DNA of 22,997 nucleotides from JAAYYF01 sp040255585 (GTDB lineage: Bacteria > Deinococcota > Deinococci > Deinococcales > Trueperaceae). The position numbers and the translations under genes are program-made. The DNA is taken from positions 1 through 22,997 of the forward strand of contig JBDZVI010000050.1 in the NCBI GenBank assembly GCA_040255585.1, read 5' to 3'. Shown one piece after another: positions 21,190-22,997 of this stretch. The first letter of the stretch is position 1. Each line of letters opens with the position of its first letter. The notes under the pieces are model-generated. The model was not told where the DNA came from. It searched no databases and worked only from the letters and a program-made list of their open reading frames with translations.

Positions 21190-21846
21190 TCAAGAGCGCA
21201 GGTACTGCTCCAGCTCGGCGTCCGTGACGAGCCGCGCCCGCGCCCGCTCTGCGCGGATGATCGATTCGAACTCCTGGACGGCCCGCTCCAGCTCGTCGTT
21301 GACGATGAGGTAGTCGAACTCCCGTAGAGCCCTTATCTCTTCGCGGGCGCGCGCCAGTCGCTTCTGGATCTTGTCCTCGCTGTCCGTGCCGCGCCCGCGC
21401 AACCGGCGCTCCAGCTCCCGCAGCGACGGGGGCGCGATGAAGAGCATGACCGCCTCCGGCATGCGCCGCTTCACTTGGCGCGCTCCGACGAGCTCGAGCT
21501 CGAGCAACACGTCCTGGCCGCGCTCGAGCGCCTCCGTCACCGGCGCCTTCGGGGTGCCGTAATGGTCGCCGACGTAATCGGCGTACTCGAGCAGGGCGTC
21601 CGAAGCGATCATGGCCTCGAACTCCGTGGTCGACACGAAGTAGTACTGGACGCCGTGCTCTTCGCCGGGGCGCCGCGCCCGCGTGGTAGCGGATATCGAG
21701 TAGGCGACGTCCGACAGGAAGGGGGCGGCTGCGCCCCTGATGGTGTCCTTCCCGACGCCGGACGCGCCGGTCATGACGAACAAGACCCCCCTGCGACCTA
21801 CGCGGCTCCGCGACGCTTCCGCCGCACCTTCAGCACCTTCGTTCAC
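21190..21846 (-). CDS. gmk: Guanylate kinase
   Basis: Predicted 218-residue guanylate kinase, which phosphorylates GMP and dGMP with ATP. It has VMTGASGVGKDTIRG with the P-loop at 27-35 (Asp replaces the usual Ser or Gly after GK), SISATTRARRPGEEHGVQYYFVS (GMP-binding Arg and Tyr), FEAMI...ALLEYADYVGDHYGTPKAPV, VLLELELVGARQVK (the family normally has Asp-x-Gln here; Glu-Leu is seen) and IFIAPPS-like LFIAPPSLRELERRLRGRGTDS. Length is normal. GTG 21846 is used with GGAGG 12 nt upstream, a long spacing; no better in-frame start is visible before the P-loop. Its promoter candidate TACAGT lies about 90 nt upstream. Confidence 0.92.
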   Translation of the reverse strand: MNEGAEGAAEASRSRVGRRGVLFVMTGASGVGKDTIRGAAAPFLSDVAYSISATTRARRPGEEHGVQYYFVSTTEFEAMIASDALLEYADYVGDHYGTPKAPVTEALERGQDVLLELELVGARQVKRRMPEAVMLFIAPPSLRELERRLRGRGTDSEDKIQKRLARAREEIRALREFDYLIVNDELERAVQEFESIIRAERARARLVTDAELEQYLRS

Positions 21847-21934
21847 CCTCGGTCAACGCCTCCTGAGCGTCTCGTGTCCAACAGTCGATGCGCGCGGCCA
21901 CACGCGCCAAACCAAGCGCGGCGGGATGAGCGCG

Positions 21935-21940
21935 ACTGTA
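21935..21940 (-). promoter_or_regulatory. Extended -10 box (TGGTACAGT) for gmk
   Basis: On the minus strand TGG-TACAGT lies 88 nt before the gmk GTG. No clear -35. It is divergent from the pyrG promoter candidate. Confidence 0.4.
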
Positions 21941-22012
21941 CCATGCTCGCCGGAACGGCCCTTGGCGGCCCCCGCCACCGCGCATCCTCACGGGGGCAGC
22001 ACCGGCTTGGGT

Positions 22013-22018
22013 TACGAT
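22013..22018 (+). promoter_or_regulatory. Candidate -10 box (TACGAT) for pyrG
   Basis: TACGAT lies 21 nt before ATG 22040. The resulting short leader contains the ribosome binding site GGAAGGTGG at 22028-22036. Confidence 0.45.
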
Positions 22019-22039
22019 TGAGTCCCGGGAAGGTGGATC

Positions 22040-22997
22040 ATGGACCGGAAGTACGTGTTCGTCACTGGGGGTGTGGTCTCCAGTCTCGGGAAAGGCATAA
22101 CGACTTCGAGCATCGGGGCGCTCCTTCGCGCCCGTGGATACCGGGTCACCGCCGTCAAGATAGACCCGTACGTCAACGTCGACGCCGGGACTATGCGACC
22201 TTATGAGCATGGCGAGGTGTTCGTCACTGACGACGGCGCAGAGACCGACCTCGACATAGGCACTTACGAGCGTTTCCTAGACGTCGACCTCGGTCGCGGC
22301 AACAACGTCACCACGGGCCAGGTCTACCTACGCGTCATCGAGCAGGAGCGGCGCGGGGCGTACCTGTCACAGACCGTGCAGGTGATACCGCATGTAACCG
22401 ACGAGATCAAACGCCGCATCTTCGAGGCGGGCGACACGGTCGACGCCGAGATCGTGCTGGTCGAGGTCGGCGGCACCGTCGGCGACATCGAATCGTTGCC
22501 GTTCCTCGAGGCCATCCGCCAGATCCGCTTCGAGCAGGGGCGCGAGAACACCCTCTACATCCACGTGACGCTCGTCCCCTACTTGGGCATGAGCGAGGAG
22601 CATAAGACGAAGCCGACGCAGCACTCGGTCGCCACCTTGCGCGGGGTCGGCATCCAACCCGACGCTTTGGTACTCAGGTCGCAACTCGCCGTGCCGGAGG
22701 CAGGCAGGCGCAAGATCGCCCTCTTCTCCAACGTCGAGGCTGACGCGGTGTTCAACGCCTACGACGCGGACCACGTCTATGCCGTGCCGGAGATGCTCGA
22801 GCAGCAGGGGGTCGGGCGGTTCGTCGAGCGCATGCTGGGCTTGGAGCGGGTCACGCCCGAACTTCGTGCCTGGCAGGAGGCCGTGAGGACCCTGCGTCAT
22901 CCTGACAAGCGCGTGTCCATCGCCATCGTGGGCAAGTACGTCGCCATGCCGGACGCCTACCTCAGCCTCATGGAGGCCCTCAAGCACGCCGGCATCG
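22040..22997 (+). CDS. pyrG: CTP synthase, partial (C-terminus outside window)
   Basis: The first 319 codons of CTP synthase, which makes CTP from UTP, ATP and glutamine. The N-terminal amidoligase domain is complete: KYVFVTGGVVSSLGKGITTSS with the ATP-binding loop (4-24), KIDPYVNVDAGTMRPYEHGEVFVTDDG, ETDLDIGTYERFLD, EVGGTVGDIESLPFLEAIRQ and HVTLVPYLGMSEEHKTKPTQHSV, all nearly invariant in the family. The glutaminase domain starts near residue 293 (VSIAIVGKYVAMPDAYLS) and runs off the edge, so the catalytic Cys-His-Glu triad is not visible. ATG 22040 follows a good ribosome binding site. Divergent from gmk. Confidence 0.97.
   Translation, partial: MDRKYVFVTGGVVSSLGKGITTSSIGALLRARGYRVTAVKIDPYVNVDAGTMRPYEHGEVFVTDDGAETDLDIGTYERFLDVDLGRGNNVTTGQVYLRVIEQERRGAYLSQTVQVIPHVTDEIKRRIFEAGDTVDAEIVLVEVGGTVGDIESLPFLEAIRQIRFEQGRENTLYIHVTLVPYLGMSEEHKTKPTQHSVATLRGVGIQPDALVLRSQLAVPEAGRRKIALFSNVEADAVFNAYDADHVYAVPEMLEQQGVGRFVERMLGLERVTPELRAWQEAVRTLRHPDKRVSIAIVGKYVAMPDAYLSLMEALKHAGI

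Noticed and set aside
20996..21193. N-terminal extension of rpoZ
   Set aside because: The frame is open, but the RpoZ family start and a GGAGG site coincide at ATG 20995, and the extension has no family resemblance.

Overview
The window is one contiguous piece of a GC-rich bacterial chromosome, densely coding on both strands, with housekeeping genes throughout and no tRNA, rRNA, insertion sequence, phage gene or CRISPR array that I can see. The ribosomal protein L31 lacks most zinc-ligand cysteines and reads like the Deinococcus version, many genes start with GTG or TTG, and several starts sit 5-8 nt after a TANNNT -10 box (leaderless architecture known in Deinococcus). Together these suggest Deinococcota, perhaps a Truepera-like lineage; this is inference from remembered family patterns.

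Layout. (1) 1-1211, minus: 5' part of a DEAD/DEAH helicase of the YprA/MrfA (DUF1998) type, cut by the window edge. (2) 1308-5069, plus: a membrane glycosyltransferase, then sqdB and sqdX, which make the sulfolipid sulfoquinovosyl diacylglycerol. (3) 5157-8126, minus: a vitamin B12 uptake operon, btuF-btuC-btuD, with a good sigma70 promoter, a cobalamin riboswitch and a hairpin that can cover the btuF ribosome binding site. (4) 8151-9236, plus: a zapE/AFG1-type ATPase. (5) 9251-13351, minus: aroA-cmk-nadK-lpxB-like, all joined by 4-nt NTGA stop/start overlaps. (6) 13413-14210, plus: sufE, rpmE and a strong terminator. (7) 14247-16162, minus: an orphan two-GAF histidine kinase preceded by a possible 23-codon leader ORF and a 13-bp inverted repeat. 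(8) 16227-17498, plus: a TraB/PrgY-family membrane protein. (9) 17551-20500, minus: argR, then a large exported TPR protein of unknown function. (10) 20690-21846, minus: gmk, then rpoZ with a terminator. (11) 22040-22997, plus: 5' part of pyrG.

Most of the genes are core metabolism (nucleotide kinases, CTP synthase, NAD kinase, shikimate pathway, Fe-S assembly). The more distinctive parts are the sulfolipid pair in what looks like a non-phototroph, the B12 riboswitch with a readable translation switch, the leader ORF and inverted repeat in front of the histidine kinase, and an ArgR whose arginine-binding Asp-Asp pair is replaced by Gln-Asn. No intergenic stretch without an assigned element exceeds 300 bases.
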